A DNA stretch of 43,219 nt. Source: Caballeronia megalochromosomata (GTDB lineage Bacteria; Pseudomonadota; Gammaproteobacteria; Burkholderiales; Burkholderiaceae). How positions within the stretch are numbered: position 1 is the stretch's first letter; each line of letters starts with the position of its first letter. Below, in pieces: positions 43,140 through 43,219 of this stretch. The stretch covers positions 1 through 43,219 of the forward strand of contig LRBF01000141.1 in assembly GCA_001580565.1 (NCBI GenBank), in the 5' to 3' direction. A program made the position numbers and the translations under genes. The notes under the pieces are model-generated. The model had not been told where the DNA came from and did no database searches. It was given only the letters and a program-made list of their open reading frames with translations.

Positions 43140-43219
43140 AACCAAAGAAACAGCTTGTCCCATCCAAAGTGCTTCACGCCGGCCGCGGCACAGGCGATTG
43201 GCTGAATGGACCGGCTGTA

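Overview
The window is high-GC DNA (strong G/C third-position bias, long antisense shadow frames) of Burkholderiaceae type. The gene set, and a siderophore locus with the ornibactin/malleobactin plan, point to Burkholderia sensu lato (Caballeronia/Paraburkholderia-like). I see no tRNA, rRNA, CRISPR, insertion sequence or prophage gene.

Region 1 (1-8125) is catabolic. On the minus strand lie the start of a short-chain dehydrogenase (cut by the window edge), a GntR/FCD regulator with a palindromic candidate operator upstream, and a LysR regulator. Divergent from the LysR gene is a compact operon: a DUF1445 protein (D-glutamate cyclase/putative hydro-lyase family), an MFS transporter, and a 1211-aa fused HyuA-HyuB protein of the 5-oxoprolinase type. 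Together they suggest uptake and opening of 5-oxoproline or a related lactam.

Region 2 (8216-12530) is a three-gene overlapping operon: a LolD-like ATPase, a large FtsX/MacB-type permease and an exported CrtC/AttH-like lipocalin-fold protein. It is followed by an M23 murein peptidase, with a PmrA/QseB-type direct repeat upstream, and a convergent membrane-bound GGDEF protein.

Region 3 (15208-43040) is a complete hydroxamate/beta-hydroxyaspartate siderophore locus. An ECF iron-starvation sigma factor (orbS-like) sits behind a Fur-box promoter. Its presumed targets carry TAAA-N17-CGTC promoters at three places: before the MbtH gene, and as a back-to-back pair between the exporter and the NRPS genes. 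The first operon encodes an MbtH protein, an Asp beta-hydroxylase, an ABC importer (ATPase, fused double permease, periplasmic binding protein) and a FhuF-type ferric reductase. A PvdE-like exporter faces it across a bidirectional terminator. The second operon encodes two NRPSs (A-T-C-A-T-E-C-A-T and C-A-T-C-T), an ornithine N-hydroxylase (pvdA), a TonB receptor without a signalling domain, and an N-hydroxyornithine formyltransferase (pvdF).

Specificity residues read by eye give hydroxyornithine-type / Asp / Ser / hydroxyornithine-type. With the epimerase after Asp, the predicted backbone is hOrn-D-(beta-OH)Asp-Ser-(formyl)hOrn with a probable amine terminus. No orbK/orbL-like acyltransferase is present in the window, so a non-acylated, malleobactin-like product is more likely than ornibactin. 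The last ~180 bases hold hairpins that resemble a dispersed Burkholderia intergenic repeat.
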